From an uncultured Paracoccaceae bacterium (GTDB taxonomy: Bacteria; Pseudomonadota; Alphaproteobacteria; Rhodobacterales; Rhodobacteraceae): 64,000 bases of DNA. The notes below the pieces were generated by a model that saw nothing but the letters and a program-made list of their open reading frames with translations, was not told the origin of the DNA and did no database searches. Each line of letters begins with the position of its first letter. Position 1 is the stretch's first letter. Of this stretch, positions 24,420-33,018 are shown piece by piece. The position numbers were made by a program, and so were the translations under genes. Location of the stretch: positions 23,095-87,094 of the forward strand of contig CAKZTM010000006.1 in NCBI GenBank assembly GCA_937920555.1, given 5' to 3'.

Positions 24420-25670
24420 ATGAACACCCAAGACCTAGATCAGGCCGCCCGCGATATTTTGGCACGCAATGACAAAGGCAGCTACACCATTCCCACAGAG
24501 GGGCTCTATCCCTACCAGTGGAATTGGGACAGCGCCTTTGCCGCCATGGGGTTTGCCCAATTTAACCCAGACCGCGCTTGGACTGAGATTGATACGCTGT
24601 TTTCCGGCCAATGGGATAACGGCATGGTGCCCCATATTCTGTTCCACCGCCCCGATCCCGGCTATTTCCCCGGCCCCGATGTGTGGTCCGGCGTGGGCCC
24701 GATCCCGTCCTCTGGCATCAGCCAACCGCCCATTGCCGCGACCATGGCCAAGCTGGTCTTTGGCAAAGACCCTGACATGGGCGCAAAACGCATGAGCCCC
24801 CTCTTTGACCGCTTCGTCGCATGGCACCAATGGTTCATGGAGTGGCGGCTGGACAACGGGGCCGTGTGCATCACCCACCCATGGGAGGCAGGCCGCGATA
24901 ACGCGCCGGACTGGGACATCGGCATGCGCGCCATCAATCCGGTGGGCGTGGGCGACTATACCCGCCGCGATACCGCCCATGTGGACGGCTCCATGCGCCC
25001 GACCAAATGGGACTATGACCGCTACCTGTGGCTGGTGCAGCGCGGCGCGCGCCTCAAGTGGGATGAGGCCGCAATGATCCAGGATGCCCCCTTCCGGGTG
25101 GCCGATCCGACCATGACCTTCACGCTGCTGCGCGCCAATCGCGATCTGGCAGCCCTCGGGCGTGCCTTGGGCCGGGACGTTACCCAGATCGAGGGCTGGA
25201 TCACAACCCTTGAGGCTGGCGCCGACACCCTGTGGAACCCGACCATCGAAAGCTATGACGGACGCGATGTGCCAACCGGCGAATGGGCCAATTCGATCTC
25301 CAACGCCTCGTTTTTGTGCTGGTATGCGGGTCTGCCGGCCGCGGCCATGAAACCTCGGCTCAAAAGCGTGATGGCAGGGCTCACATACGGCGTGCCGTCG
25401 CTTGACCCCAACGATCCGCGCTTTGATGCCAAACGCTACTGGCGCGGGCCGGTTTGGGGGATCATGAATATGCTGATCGGACTGGGCATGGACGAACAGG
25501 GCATGGCCGAGGGTCAGGAACTGCGCCGCACCACAGCCGATCTGATCGCCGAGCACGGATTTTCGGAATATTTCGACCCCACCGACGGATCACCAGCGGG
25601 CGGGAAATCCTTCACATGGACGGCGGCCGTTTGGCTGGGCTGGGCGTCCCCCAACGCAAGGCAGGCATAA
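24420..25670 (+). CDS. GH63-type glycoside hydrolase, glucosylglycerate/mannosylglycerate hydrolase-like
   Basis: 416 residues with no signal peptide, hence cytoplasmic. The (alpha/alpha)6-barrel signatures of MGH1/GH63 enzymes are present: '[17 protein letters not shown]' near the N-terminus, '[13 protein letters not shown]', '[14 protein letters not shown]' (the RDN aspartate, about D160, probable general acid), '[13 protein letters not shown]' and '[29 protein letters not shown]' (glutamate about 383, probable base). These match glucosylglycerate and mannosylglycerate hydrolases better than trehalases or eukaryotic glucosidase I. I preferred the ATG at 24420 (AAAGGA six bases away) over 24414. 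It lies between permease and ATPase genes, so it probably acts on the imported substrate. The exact glycoside is inferred. Confidence 0.82.
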   Translation: MNTQDLDQAARDILARNDKGSYTIPTEGLYPYQWNWDSAFAAMGFAQFNPDRAWTEIDTLFSGQWDNGMVPHILFHRPDPGYFPGPDVWSGVGPIPSSGISQPPIAATMAKLVFGKDPDMGAKRMSPLFDRFVAWHQWFMEWRLDNGAVCITHPWEAGRDNAPDWDIGMRAINPVGVGDYTRRDTAHVDGSMRPTKWDYDRYLWLVQRGARLKWDEAAMIQDAPFRVADPTMTFTLLRANRDLAALGRALGRDVTQIEGWITTLEAGADTLWNPTIESYDGRDVPTGEWANSISNASFLCWYAGLPAAAMKPRLKSVMAGLTYGVPSLDPNDPRFDAKRYWRGPVWGIMNMLIGLGMDEQGMAEGQELRRTTADLIAEHGFSEYFDPTDGSPAGGKSFTWTAAVWLGWASPNARQA

Positions 25671-26722
25671 TGGGCGCCATTACCCTCAAAGCAGTCGAGA
25701 AATGGTTCGACGATGTGCAGGTTATCAAAGGCGTCGATCTGACTATCAGCAACGGCGAATTTGTGGTCTTCGTGGGCCCCTCGGGCTGCGGCAAATCCAC
25801 GCTTTTGCGCATGATCGGCGGGCTAGAGGACATCTCGCGCGGCGGTATCGAAATCGACGGCCAAGACATGACCGACCAGCCGCCCTCCAAACGCGGCCTG
25901 TCCATGGTGTTCCAATCCTACGCCCTCTACCCGCACATGTCCGTGCGCGACAATATGGGCTTTTCGCTCAAAACCGCAGGTGCCCCCAAGGCCGAGATCG
26001 CCGCCAAAGTGAACGCGGCGGCCGACACCCTGAAGCTGACCGATTATCTGGACCGCCGCCCCAAGGACTTGTCGGGGGGGCAGCGCCAAAGGGTCGCCAT
26101 TGGCCGCTCGATTGTGCGCGACCCGACCGCGTTCTTGTTTGATGAGCCGCTCTCCAATCTCGATGCCGCCCTCAGGGTGGAGATGCGCCACGAGATCTCC
26201 AAACTCCACCAAGCCCTCACCGCCACCATGATCTACGTCACCCATGATCAGGTAGAGGCGATGACACTCGCCGACCGTATCGTGGTGCTGGACGCAGGCC
26301 GTATCATCCAGGTGGGCACCCCGCGCGAGCTTTATAACGCACCGGCCAACACTTTCGTGGCCCAATTCATCGGCAGCCCCAAAATGAATGTGGCCCCGTG
26401 CACGGTCGCAGATCGCCAATTCACCCTGCCCAAAGGTCACCCATCCCCCTACCCGCGCACCAATACCACCGCCACTCAAATGGGCATCCGTCCCGAACAC
26501 ATCACCATCGGCCAGCCGGGCACAGGCCAATGCGATGGCCGCGTTGATGTGGTGGAATATCTGGGCGCCGACACATTCCTGCTCTTTGATTGCGCCGATG
26601 CAGGCCAAATTTCCGTGCGCGTCCCCGGCGAGACCACATTAAAGCCCGGCCAAACCGCAGGGCTGCATTTTGACCCGGCCCAAAGCCACTTCTTTGATGC
26701 AAACGGAAACGCGGTCGCCTAA
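25670..26722 (+). CDS. Sugar ABC transporter ATP-binding protein (MalK/UgpC-type)
   Basis: 350 residues from the ATG at 25670, overlapping the hydrolase stop (TAATG). The longer track ORF runs through the hydrolase in another frame. Walker A is '[11 protein letters not shown]', the Q-loop is '[14 protein letters not shown]', the signature is '[13 protein letters not shown]', Walker B is '[16 protein letters not shown]' and the H-loop is '[15 protein letters not shown]'. A C-terminal TOBE/OB regulatory domain follows ('[11 protein letters not shown]...[16 protein letters not shown]'). It energises the two permeases. It ends 4 bp into the convergent SMP-30 gene. Confidence 0.95.
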   Translation: MGAITLKAVEKWFDDVQVIKGVDLTISNGEFVVFVGPSGCGKSTLLRMIGGLEDISRGGIEIDGQDMTDQPPSKRGLSMVFQSYALYPHMSVRDNMGFSLKTAGAPKAEIAAKVNAAADTLKLTDYLDRRPKDLSGGQRQRVAIGRSIVRDPTAFLFDEPLSNLDAALRVEMRHEISKLHQALTATMIYVTHDQVEAMTLADRIVVLDAGRIIQVGTPRELYNAPANTFVAQFIGSPKMNVAPCTVADRQFTLPKGHPSPYPRTNTTATQMGIRPEHITIGQPGTGQCDGRVDVVEYLGADTFLLFDCADAGQISVRVPGETTLKPGQTAGLHFDPAQSHFFDANGNAVA

Positions 26723-27615
26723 GGCATCTGCACACCGCGACGATTGAGCGACACCCGGTACACCGACGTGGTACCGGTGATGAAAAGCTGATGCTTACCG
26801 CGCCCGCCAAAACAAACATTACTGACCAACTCAGGCACCAAAATCTTGCCCATCAAATGCCCGTCCGGGGCAATGCAATGCACCCCGTCCGCCGCCGAGG
26901 ACCAAACATTCCCGTCCTCATCCACCCGGATCCCATCGGCACAACCGGGTGCTATCACATGAAACACATCACCCCCCGACAAACCACGATCCGTCACATC
27001 AAACGCCCGAATGTGCTGAGGATCATCCGAATGCATGCGCCCGGTATCGGCCATGTAAAGCCGCGCCTCATCGGGGGAAAACGCCAACCCGTTGGGACAA
27101 TTCCCATCACCAACCATAACCTCCATCACACCGGTATCCCCATCAACCCGGTACAGATTGCACGGCAATTCCTGCTCGGCCTTGAACCCCTCATAATTGG
27201 TGCGGATCCCGTAATGAGGGTCCGTAAACCAGATCGAGCCGTCCGACTTGACCACCACATCATTGGGGGAGTTTAACCGCTTGCCCTCAAACTGGTCGGC
27301 AATCACCGTGATGGTCCCGTCATGCTCAGTCCGGCTGACACGCCGCGCCCCGTGCTCACATGACACCAACCGCCCCTGAAGATCACGCGTGTGCCCGTTG
27401 GCGTAATTGGACGGCGCACGGTAGGTGCTCACCCCCGCATCCGGGGTCCACCGCATGATCTTGTTGTTGGGAATGTCGGAAAATAACAAACAATTGGCAT
27501 CGCCAAACCAAACCGGCCCCTCAACCCAGTCAAACCCGGTTGCGATCTGCTTCACAGGCGCGTTGCCCATCACAAAACTGCCAAAAACCGGATCAATAAC
27601 TTCGAAAAAAGACAT
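26719..27615 (-). CDS. SMP-30/gluconolactonase-family lactonase
   Basis: 298 residues from the ATG at 27615 (MSFFEVIDP). The track's extra 110 residues lack homology-like features. It is a six-bladed propeller: the metal ligand Glu is in '[28 protein letters not shown]', Asn-Asp in '[22 protein letters not shown]', and '[18 protein letters not shown]' and '[16 protein letters not shown]' follow. Such enzymes hydrolyse sugar lactones (glucono- or xylonolactone) with a divalent metal. It is convergent with the sugar-transport operon. If that operon frees glucose or another aldose, oxidation to the lactone and opening by this enzyme would be a logical continuation, by inference. Confidence 0.88.
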   Translation of the reverse strand: MSFFEVIDPVFGSFVMGNAPVKQIATGFDWVEGPVWFGDANCLLFSDIPNNKIMRWTPDAGVSTYRAPSNYANGHTRDLQGRLVSCEHGARRVSRTEHDGTITVIADQFEGKRLNSPNDVVVKSDGSIWFTDPHYGIRTNYEGFKAEQELPCNLYRVDGDTGVMEVMVGDGNCPNGLAFSPDEARLYMADTGRMHSDDPQHIRAFDVTDRGLSGGDVFHVIAPGCADGIRVDEDGNVWSSAADGVHCIAPDGHLMGKILVPELVSNVCFGGRGKHQLFITGTTSVYRVSLNRRGVQMP

Positions 27616-27747
27616 GTGCGTTCCATCCCTTAGAGTTGTGCAGGCCGTGGGCTTACTGATAGCATCCCGGCAGCAAAATACGAAAGCCAAACCTCCGCCG
27701 GGCAGACAGGGCGCGGCGCAACCTAGACGCAAGCGCAGGTAAGACAG

Positions 27748-28119
27748 ATGGAACCAGATGACAGCATAAATGTTTTGGGCGGACCTTTGGCACTTTGCAG
27801 CACCCGGCCCGTGACCGGGTATTTTCGCGACGGCCATTGCAACACATGCGCCGCCGATCAGGGCTCCCATACGGTGTGCGCGGTAATGACAGCGGAGTTT
27901 CTGGCCTTCTCCAAATATGTCGGCAATGACCTCAGCACGCCGCATCCGGAATTTGGCTTCGAGGGCCTGACCGCAGGCGATAGCTGGTGCTTATGCGCAG
28001 GACGCTTCTTGCAGGCTCATGATGAGGGATGCGCGCCATCGGTTGATTTGGCCGCGACCCATAACCGGGCGCTGGAAATCGTGCCTTTGGAAATTCTGCA
28101 AAAATACGCCTTGCGCTGA
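27748..28119 (+). CDS. DUF2237 family protein
   Basis: 123 residues matching the small DUF2237 family: 'NVLGGPLALCSTRPVTGYFRDGHCNTCAADQGSHTVCAVMTAEFLAFSKYVGNDLSTPHPEFGFEGLTAGDSWCLCAGRF' covers nearly the whole domain and includes the conserved cysteine cluster (C17, C31, C34, C44 and the CLC near residue 81). The fold is known from structural genomics, but the function is not. Length is standard. It is divergent from the SMP-30 gene with about 130 bp between the starts and convergent with the sugar transferase across a repeat-rich spacer. Confidence 0.88.
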   Translation: MEPDDSINVLGGPLALCSTRPVTGYFRDGHCNTCAADQGSHTVCAVMTAEFLAFSKYVGNDLSTPHPEFGFEGLTAGDSWCLCAGRFLQAHDEGCAPSVDLAATHNRALEIVPLEILQKYALR

Positions 28120-28153
28120 GGTCTTGGCACTGGGCCCGGCCGGTGCAGGGTTT

Positions 28154-28171
28154 CGTTAACCTTTGGCACCG
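28154..28171 (+). repeat. 18-bp direct repeat, copy A (copy B 28315-28332)
   Basis: CGTTAACCTTTGGCACCG, matched at 28315-28332 by CGTTAACCTTTTGCACTG (16/18). Both lie in the 253-bp spacer between two convergent genes. The GTTAAC core appears a third time, inverted, at 28280-28288. Confidence 0.65.
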
Positions 28172-28203
28172 TACGGGGCGTTAAACCGCCAAAATCCGAC
28201 AAT

Positions 28204-28236
28204 TTGTCATATCGATGTCATACACATGTCATACAC
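28204..28236 (+). repeat. Three tandem 11-bp GTCATA repeats
   Basis: TTGTCATATCG-ATGTCATACAC-ATGTCATACAC, spaced one helical turn, followed by TTTGATGAC which contains the inverted core ATGAC. The regular 11-bp phase is typical of a cooperative protein-binding site. No gene starts within the spacer, so its target is unclear. Confidence 0.7.
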
Positions 28237-28279
28237 TTTGATGACTCCAAATTTGGCCGTTTCGCCCTTTATTAATTGG

Positions 28280-28322
28280 GGTTAACGGCGCGCCGCGGTG
28301 TTTTTTGCAAAACCCGTTAACC
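28280..28322. repeat. Inverted repeat GGTTAACGG / CCGTTAACC
   Basis: A perfect 9-bp inverted repeat with a 25-bp GC-rich then T-rich loop, lying 51 bp before the stop of the sugar transferase gene. It may fold as a hairpin at the 3' end of that gene's transcript (minus strand), but no U-run follows directly. Confidence 0.55.
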
Positions 28323-28372
28323 TTTTGCACTGCACCATCGGCCCTGTGGGGGGGCCAAATCGGTGCAAACCC

Positions 28373-29074
28373 CTAAACGCCCTCACCGCGAAACATCACG
28401 AAAACGGTCCGAAACATGATGCAAATATCGGACCATAACGAAACCGATTTTCCGTAGTTATCATCATAGGTCTCGCGCTCGGCAAAGCAGGTGTCGTTGT
28501 GACCATTGACCTGCCACAAACCGGTAATACCGGGGCGCAAATCGTAATAGGTCCGTCCCGCATAAAGAGGCTCTTGCTCGGGCAAGAACGGACGCGGGCC
28601 AACAAGGCTCATATCGCCTTTAAGCACGCACCAAAGCTGTGGCAACTCGTCAAGGCTTGAGCTGCGCATGAACCGACCCAGACCGGTGATGCGCGGATCG
28701 TTCTTGAGCTTTTGATATTCGTCCCATTCCAAACGCGCCTCGGGGTTGTCGGACAGATAACCCTTCAGCATGTCATCGGCCTGAGGCACCATTGAGCGCA
28801 GTTTCCAACAGGTAAACGGCTTGCCGTCCCGCCCGATGCGGGTCTGGCTGAAAAACGCCGGACCGCCATCACGCCGGATCAAAAGAATAAGAATAAGACA
28901 GACCGGAAGCACCACAGGTGCGGACAAAAGCACAATAACTATGTCCAGCGCACGCTTGAAGTAATCCTCATAAATAGAGATTTCGGGCGCTCCAACCGGC
29001 TCAATGTCGCAAAAATAGGGTGTTTGCACCTTTTGCACGCCAGCGGTTTGGTCAATTCTGGTCCTGTCATACAT
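28373..29074 (-). CDS. Exopolysaccharide priming sugar transferase (ExoY/WbaP C-terminal type)
   Basis: 233 residues from the ATG at 29074 (GGGGAGAC upstream). The track version is 13 residues longer. A single membrane helix '[25 protein letters not shown]' (about 36-60) precedes the bacterial sugar transferase domain: '[32 protein letters not shown]', '[60 protein letters not shown]'. Members transfer hexose-1-phosphate to undecaprenyl phosphate to start exopolysaccharide assembly. The short form without extra TM helices resembles ExoY. No other polysaccharide genes are adjacent, so the gene is a stand-alone starter. Confidence 0.93.
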   Translation of the reverse strand: MYDRTRIDQTAGVQKVQTPYFCDIEPVGAPEISIYEDYFKRALDIVIVLLSAPVVLPVCLILILLIRRDGGPAFFSQTRIGRDGKPFTCWKLRSMVPQADDMLKGYLSDNPEARLEWDEYQKLKNDPRITGLGRFMRSSSLDELPQLWCVLKGDMSLVGPRPFLPEQEPLYAGRTYYDLRPGITGLWQVNGHNDTCFAERETYDDNYGKSVSLWSDICIMFRTVFVMFRGEGV

Positions 29075-29169
29075 AGTCTTGTCTCCCCTTTGGATCGGGA
29101 TGCTCAAAGGCATGTCGCAGCGCGCGACGTTCCAAAACGTTAAGCTATGGTGAGGGGCCCCAAAACTAA

Positions 29170-29214
29170 CAAATCAAAATCCCGGTTAAGCGCGTTTTAA
29201 GGCGCAACCGGGAT
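29170..29214 (-). terminator. Rho-independent terminator downstream of the endonuclease gene
   Basis: On the minus strand, ATCCCGGTTGCGC-loop-GCGCTTAACCGGGAT forms a 9-bp perfect outer stem plus a GCGC inner stem, followed by TTTTGATTT. It lies about 50 bp beyond the endonuclease stop and closes the four-gene operon 32935-29266. Confidence 0.8.
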
Positions 29215-29265
29215 CAGTAAAAGGGGAATACCGCCGGAAACGCGTCAGATTCGGTGACGTTGACG

Positions 29266-30465
29266 TTAGGTTCCGCCGTCCAAAAGGTTGAGATGCGCAA
29301 TTAATTGGCCGTGGTCAGAGGCCAGTTTGTTGTAGGGCGCCTCCGGGTGAGACCCATCCGTGAGGTGATCGTTAAAGACCGCAAGATAGTCCACCTCGGC
29401 GACACGGCCCTGTTCATTGGGGTCGAAATGTCGGCTCAAAAACATCTGATCTATGCTCTCATAGACGCCGCCAAAGGCCGATGTATAGATCATGTCTTTC
29501 GCACTTTTTCGCACGAAAAGCGCTTCTGCCGAGGTGAGTTTAACCGCCTCGATGGCGGCTGTGATGCTCTCGTTTTCAGCGCGCGAATAGCGGTCGTCGC
29601 GGTGTTTTGCGTTGTGCCGCCGCATCCAGCTGTAATTCTTGAACGGGCGCTCGCCAGATACAATCGCTGACACAACGGAGTGTTCACTATCGTTAAAATC
29701 ACCCATCGCCATGACCGGTTTATTGGCGTTAAGATCGGTTAAAATCATGTCTCTGAGCACGACCGCCTCGGCCATGCGCCGGGTGGACGCGCGCAGCTCC
29801 CCCATGGCCCGTCCCAGAGGGTCATATTGGGTCAAATCCGCCTCCGCCGCGAACGGCGCACCGGGTGCGCGAAGGTATTCGCCCAGCTTGGATTTGAAGT
29901 GAATATTGTAGATCGTGATGTCGGTTCCATGCACAGGAATGACCGCGCGCTGGATGGGTCTTGAGGTGCGGGTGATGGTGAAACTGCCCGCATCGCCGCC
30001 GCCCAGCTCTGGGAATTTGATCTCCAAAGGGTCTTTAAGTACTTGTGTTACAGAGGTTTTTCCGCTGAACCCGAAGCGCGACAATATGGCCAACCCCGGG
30101 CGTCTTTGCCCCGGCTCTCCGTCATTGGCGTTTGGTGCAAAGCGAAGCTGCTCGCGGGTATAGGGGGTGAATTCAAGCCGCCGGAAAATAGCACGTTTTT
30201 TGTATTTTTTGGTCTCGTCCGGCATGACCAACGCGTTCAGGGCAAGGCCCCGGCGATTTGTCTCCTCGATCACTTCCCACAGGGCGGCCTCGTCGAAAAT
30301 CTCCTGAAAACATACGACATCCGCATCCAGCTTGAGAAGTTGTCTGGCCAACCAATCGCGTTTCCACGCGAATTCCTCAGGCGTATAACTTTCATATTGG
30401 TAATATTCATCATCCGAGCCGATGAGGTTCTTGACGTTGAACGTGGCGATTTTGAACTCATTCAT
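29266..30465 (-). CDS. Endonuclease/exonuclease/phosphatase family protein
   Basis: 399 residues of the Mg2+-dependent EEP (DNase I-like) fold: 'IATFNVKNLIG' (N10), 'DVVCFQEIFDEA' (metal-binding E55), 'IYNIHFKSKL' and 'VMAMGDFNDSEHSV' (catalytic D and N), and the C-terminal 'SDHGQLIAHL' histidine. There is no signal peptide, so it is probably cytoplasmic. The substrate (nucleic acid, phospholipid or sugar phosphate) cannot be deduced. The ATG overlaps the ammonia-lyase stop (ATGA), making it the last gene of a four-gene operon. Confidence 0.88.
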   Translation of the reverse strand: MNEFKIATFNVKNLIGSDDEYYQYESYTPEEFAWKRDWLARQLLKLDADVVCFQEIFDEAALWEVIEETNRRGLALNALVMPDETKKYKKRAIFRRLEFTPYTREQLRFAPNANDGEPGQRRPGLAILSRFGFSGKTSVTQVLKDPLEIKFPELGGGDAGSFTITRTSRPIQRAVIPVHGTDITIYNIHFKSKLGEYLRAPGAPFAAEADLTQYDPLGRAMGELRASTRRMAEAVVLRDMILTDLNANKPVMAMGDFNDSEHSVVSAIVSGERPFKNYSWMRRHNAKHRDDRYSRAENESITAAIEAVKLTSAEALFVRKSAKDMIYTSAFGGVYESIDQMFLSRHFDPNEQGRVAEVDYLAVFNDHLTDGSHPEAPYNKLASDHGQLIAHLNLLDGGT

Positions 30466-31421
30466 CGACTTATATCCAGTGCGCGTTGAAAAATGGCGGC
30501 ATCCACATTGCCACCCGTGGCCACAACAACCACATCTTTTGAACTATCGCTATGAAAAAGAGCCGCCGCAAGGGCCGCCGCGCCGCCGGGCTCGATCACG
30601 ATCTTGAGGCGCTCGAACGCGATAGCCATGGCCCGCAGGCACTCATCGTCGCTCACCACGAAGCCCGGACCGCACAACCGCTTGAGAATGGGGAACGTCA
30701 GCTCCCCCGGAGACGGCGTTATGATCGCATCACAAATGGAGCTGGCAGTGGCGTCGTTGGTCTGTACTTCGCCGCTTTCAAGCGAGCGGATAACATCGTC
30801 GAACCCTTCAGGCTCGCAAGGACGCACCCTGAGCGACGGCGCGTCAGCCTCCAATGCCAGCGCAATCCCCGCGGTCAGCCCACCGCCGCCGCAACACACC
30901 AAAACATCCGCATCTTGCACATCAACCTGACGGGCGATCTCAAGCCCGCAAGTGCCCTGCCCCGCGATCACGTAAGGATTGTCATAGGGCTTGATCAGAT
31001 GCAGGCTGCGATCCTGAGCAATCTGCGTACCAATAGCGTCACGGTCCTCGCTTTCGCGGTCATAAAGCACCACCTCTGCGCCCAAGGCGCGGGTGTTTTC
31101 CAGCTTAATGGCCGGCGCATTGGACGGCATAACAATGACGGCAGAAATGCCGTGTTCCTTTGCCGCCAGCGCTACGCCTTGCGCATGATTTCCCGACGAA
31201 TAAGCAATCACGCCCTTGGCGCGAGCCTCCTCGCTTAGTGCGGAGATGGCCGACCAGCCGCCGCGAAACTTGAAGGAGCCCGTGTGCTGCAGGCCTTCCG
31301 CCTTCACAAACACCCGCCGACCCGCGATGTCATCGATAAATGGCGAGGTTAGGATCGGCGTTGTGCGAACCACCGGCGCGAGCCGCAGGGCCGCCGCACG
31401 TATCATGGCAATATCGCTCAC
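30462..31421 (-). CDS. PLP-dependent threonine/serine ammonia-lyase family protein
   Basis: 319 residues, fold type II. The PLP lysine is K51 in 'GLQHTGSFKFRGG'. 'SSGNHAQGVALAAKEHGI' is the substrate loop, 'GQGTCGLEIARQ' follows, and the phosphate-binding glycine run is in 'CCGGGGLTAGIALALE'. There is no ACT domain, so it is of catabolic or serine-racemase-like size. Likely reactions are deamination of threonine or serine, or of a hydroxyaspartate. It overlaps both neighbours by about 4 bp, in an operon with an alpha/beta hydrolase and a haloacid dehalogenase. Confidence 0.88.
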   Translation of the reverse strand: MSDIAMIRAAALRLAPVVRTTPILTSPFIDDIAGRRVFVKAEGLQHTGSFKFRGGWSAISALSEEARAKGVIAYSSGNHAQGVALAAKEHGISAVIVMPSNAPAIKLENTRALGAEVVLYDRESEDRDAIGTQIAQDRSLHLIKPYDNPYVIAGQGTCGLEIARQVDVQDADVLVCCGGGGLTAGIALALEADAPSLRVRPCEPEGFDDVIRSLESGEVQTNDATASSICDAIITPSPGELTFPILKRLCGPGFVVSDDECLRAMAIAFERLKIVIEPGGAAALAAALFHSDSSKDVVVVATGGNVDAAIFQRALDISR

Positions 31422-32248
31422 AGGTCAACTTTCAACAGCAATGTGCGCAGGGCCGCCAACGCTTCAGGTTCGTCCAAGAACGGGACGTGGCCACGGCCCG
31501 GTATGTCCGTGAATGTCATATCGGGGCGACGCCTTTGCATTTCAGCGGCGGTCTGACCGCTAAGCAAATCAGAGTTTGCACCACGCACCAACGCCAGCGG
31601 AAGCCCGGCAAACGCATCAAAAAGCGGCCACAAATCGGGGCTTGGCTGATCGCGCATCGCCAGCAAAGCATCGCGCAGTTTTGGGTCGTAATTGATCTTC
31701 AAGCCATCTGGTGTTTCATCCCACCAAAGCCGTGCGCAATCGGCCCAACGCCCGGCTGGTACATTGCTGAACTGACCGGCGTAAAAGTCCGGCAACCCCG
31801 CTTCCGCCTCCGCGTAGGTTTTGTAAGACGGGTTGCGGCCAATATAGTCCATGATCTTGTCCAAACCGGCTTGATCAAGCTCCGGCCCGATATCGTTGAG
31901 CAACACAGCCGCAAGGCGGTCCTTGGCAGTGGCCGCCAACATCATGGCGATAAGTCCGCCGCGCGACGTGCCCACAATAACCGCCTTGGGCAGGTTCAAA
32001 TAATCGAGCAATTCGATGGCGTCGCGCGCTTCCACCGGCACCGAGTACGTGTTGAAATCAGTGTGCTCAGAGGCCCCGCGCCCGCGGTAATCCAACCGGA
32101 TCAAGCGCACGTCATGATCCAGCCCATCGGCCATGAAATCAAAATCACCGCTGTTGCGGGTCAAACCGGCAAGGCACAGCACCGGCGTGCCCTCGCCCTC
32201 ATCGCGAAACGCCAAAGTCACCCCATCGGAGGTCGTGAAATTGCGCAT
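31418..32248 (-). CDS. Alpha/beta hydrolase
   Basis: 276 residues. Features are an oxyanion 'LCLAGLTRNSGDFDFMADGL', 'RLIRLDYRGRGASEHTDF', nucleophile elbow 'VIVGTSRGGLIAMM' (serine of G-x-S-x-G in the variant form GTSRGG), and C-terminal 'IPGRGHVPFLDEPEALAAL' supplying the catalytic histidine. It is cytoplasmic. The substrate is unknown; the family includes esterases and C-C hydrolases. The stop overlaps the start of the ammonia-lyase, and the start follows the dehalogenase stop directly. Confidence 0.88.
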   Translation of the reverse strand: MRNFTTSDGVTLAFRDEGEGTPVLCLAGLTRNSGDFDFMADGLDHDVRLIRLDYRGRGASEHTDFNTYSVPVEARDAIELLDYLNLPKAVIVGTSRGGLIAMMLAATAKDRLAAVLLNDIGPELDQAGLDKIMDYIGRNPSYKTYAEAEAGLPDFYAGQFSNVPAGRWADCARLWWDETPDGLKINYDPKLRDALLAMRDQPSPDLWPLFDAFAGLPLALVRGANSDLLSGQTAAEMQRRRPDMTFTDIPGRGHVPFLDEPEALAALRTLLLKVDL

Positions 32249-32935
32249 TTAAAGCCCCCCCGCCAATTGCGGAATGCCGGTCAAATCGGCGGCGATGTGA
32301 TCGGGTCTCCACGGCAAGCGGTCCACTGGATCACCGGCCCGGTTGACCCAAAGCGTGGTGAACCCGTAACCTGCCGCCGCCGCTGCGTCCCAGCCATTGG
32401 AGGAGACAAACAGAACCTCTTTGGGATCGCTTTGAAACCTCTTGCCCACCAGATCATAAACCGATTTGTGGGGCTTGAAGACGCCCACATCCTCGACACT
32501 TAGAACCGCGTCAAGAAATTCCGCGACACCCGCACTGTCCACAGCACCTTTGAGCATGTCAGGCGAGCCGTTCGACAGTATCGCCGTCGACAGGCCGTCA
32601 CTTTTGAGGTCTGCAAGCATGTCGGGAACTTCCGGGTAGGCAGACAGCTCCCAATACAAGGCCAGCAAACGCTCGCGCAGCTCCGGGTCTGTCAGGCCGG
32701 TGGCTTCCAGCGCAAAATCGAGCCCGTCTTGGGTCACATCCCAAAAATCCGTATGCGCATCCGAGACCGCCCGAAGCCATGTGTATTGCAATTGTTTGAG
32801 CCGCCAAATGTTCGCCAATTCGCCAGCCTTTTTGGCCAAAGCCTCCCGGCCCGGCTCGGCGGCAGCAGCGCGCGCCGCAGCGGTCACATCAAAGAGCGTG
32901 CCGTAAGCATCAAACACACAGGTGGTAATTGGCAT
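32249..32935 (-). CDS. Haloacid dehalogenase, type II
   Basis: 228 residues, the usual size for L-2-haloacid dehalogenases. The nucleophile is D9 in 'CVFDAYGTLFDV'. The cap region and 'AILSNGSPDML' (motif II Ser/Asn), the lysine in 'GVFKPHKSVYDL' and the acidic motif region 'FVSSNGWDAAAAAGYGFTTLWVNRAG' are all conserved, including the N-G-W-D typical of true dehalogenases. It would hydrolyse 2-haloalkanoates to 2-hydroxy acids. It is the first gene of the operon with an alpha/beta hydrolase, an ammonia-lyase and an endonuclease. Halogenated natural substrates are plausible in a marine host. Confidence 0.9.
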   Translation of the reverse strand: MPITTCVFDAYGTLFDVTAAARAAAAEPGREALAKKAGELANIWRLKQLQYTWLRAVSDAHTDFWDVTQDGLDFALEATGLTDPELRERLLALYWELSAYPEVPDMLADLKSDGLSTAILSNGSPDMLKGAVDSAGVAEFLDAVLSVEDVGVFKPHKSVYDLVGKRFQSDPKEVLFVSSNGWDAAAAAGYGFTTLWVNRAGDPVDRLPWRPDHIAADLTGIPQLAGGL

Positions 32936-33018
32936 CGGATATCCTCTTTTCTTTGGCGTAGTTTTGCACAGGCAACCGACGAGGAAAATCGCAAACTTGT
33001 AAGGGTACAGCCTAGCCT

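Noticed and set aside
24435-25556. 373-residue minus-strand ORF
   Set aside because: Antisense to the GH63-type hydrolase gene, and its composition is that of a reverse-frame shadow.
31340-32503. 387-residue plus-strand ORF
   Set aside because: Antisense to the alpha/beta hydrolase and neighbouring genes, with no recognisable motif.
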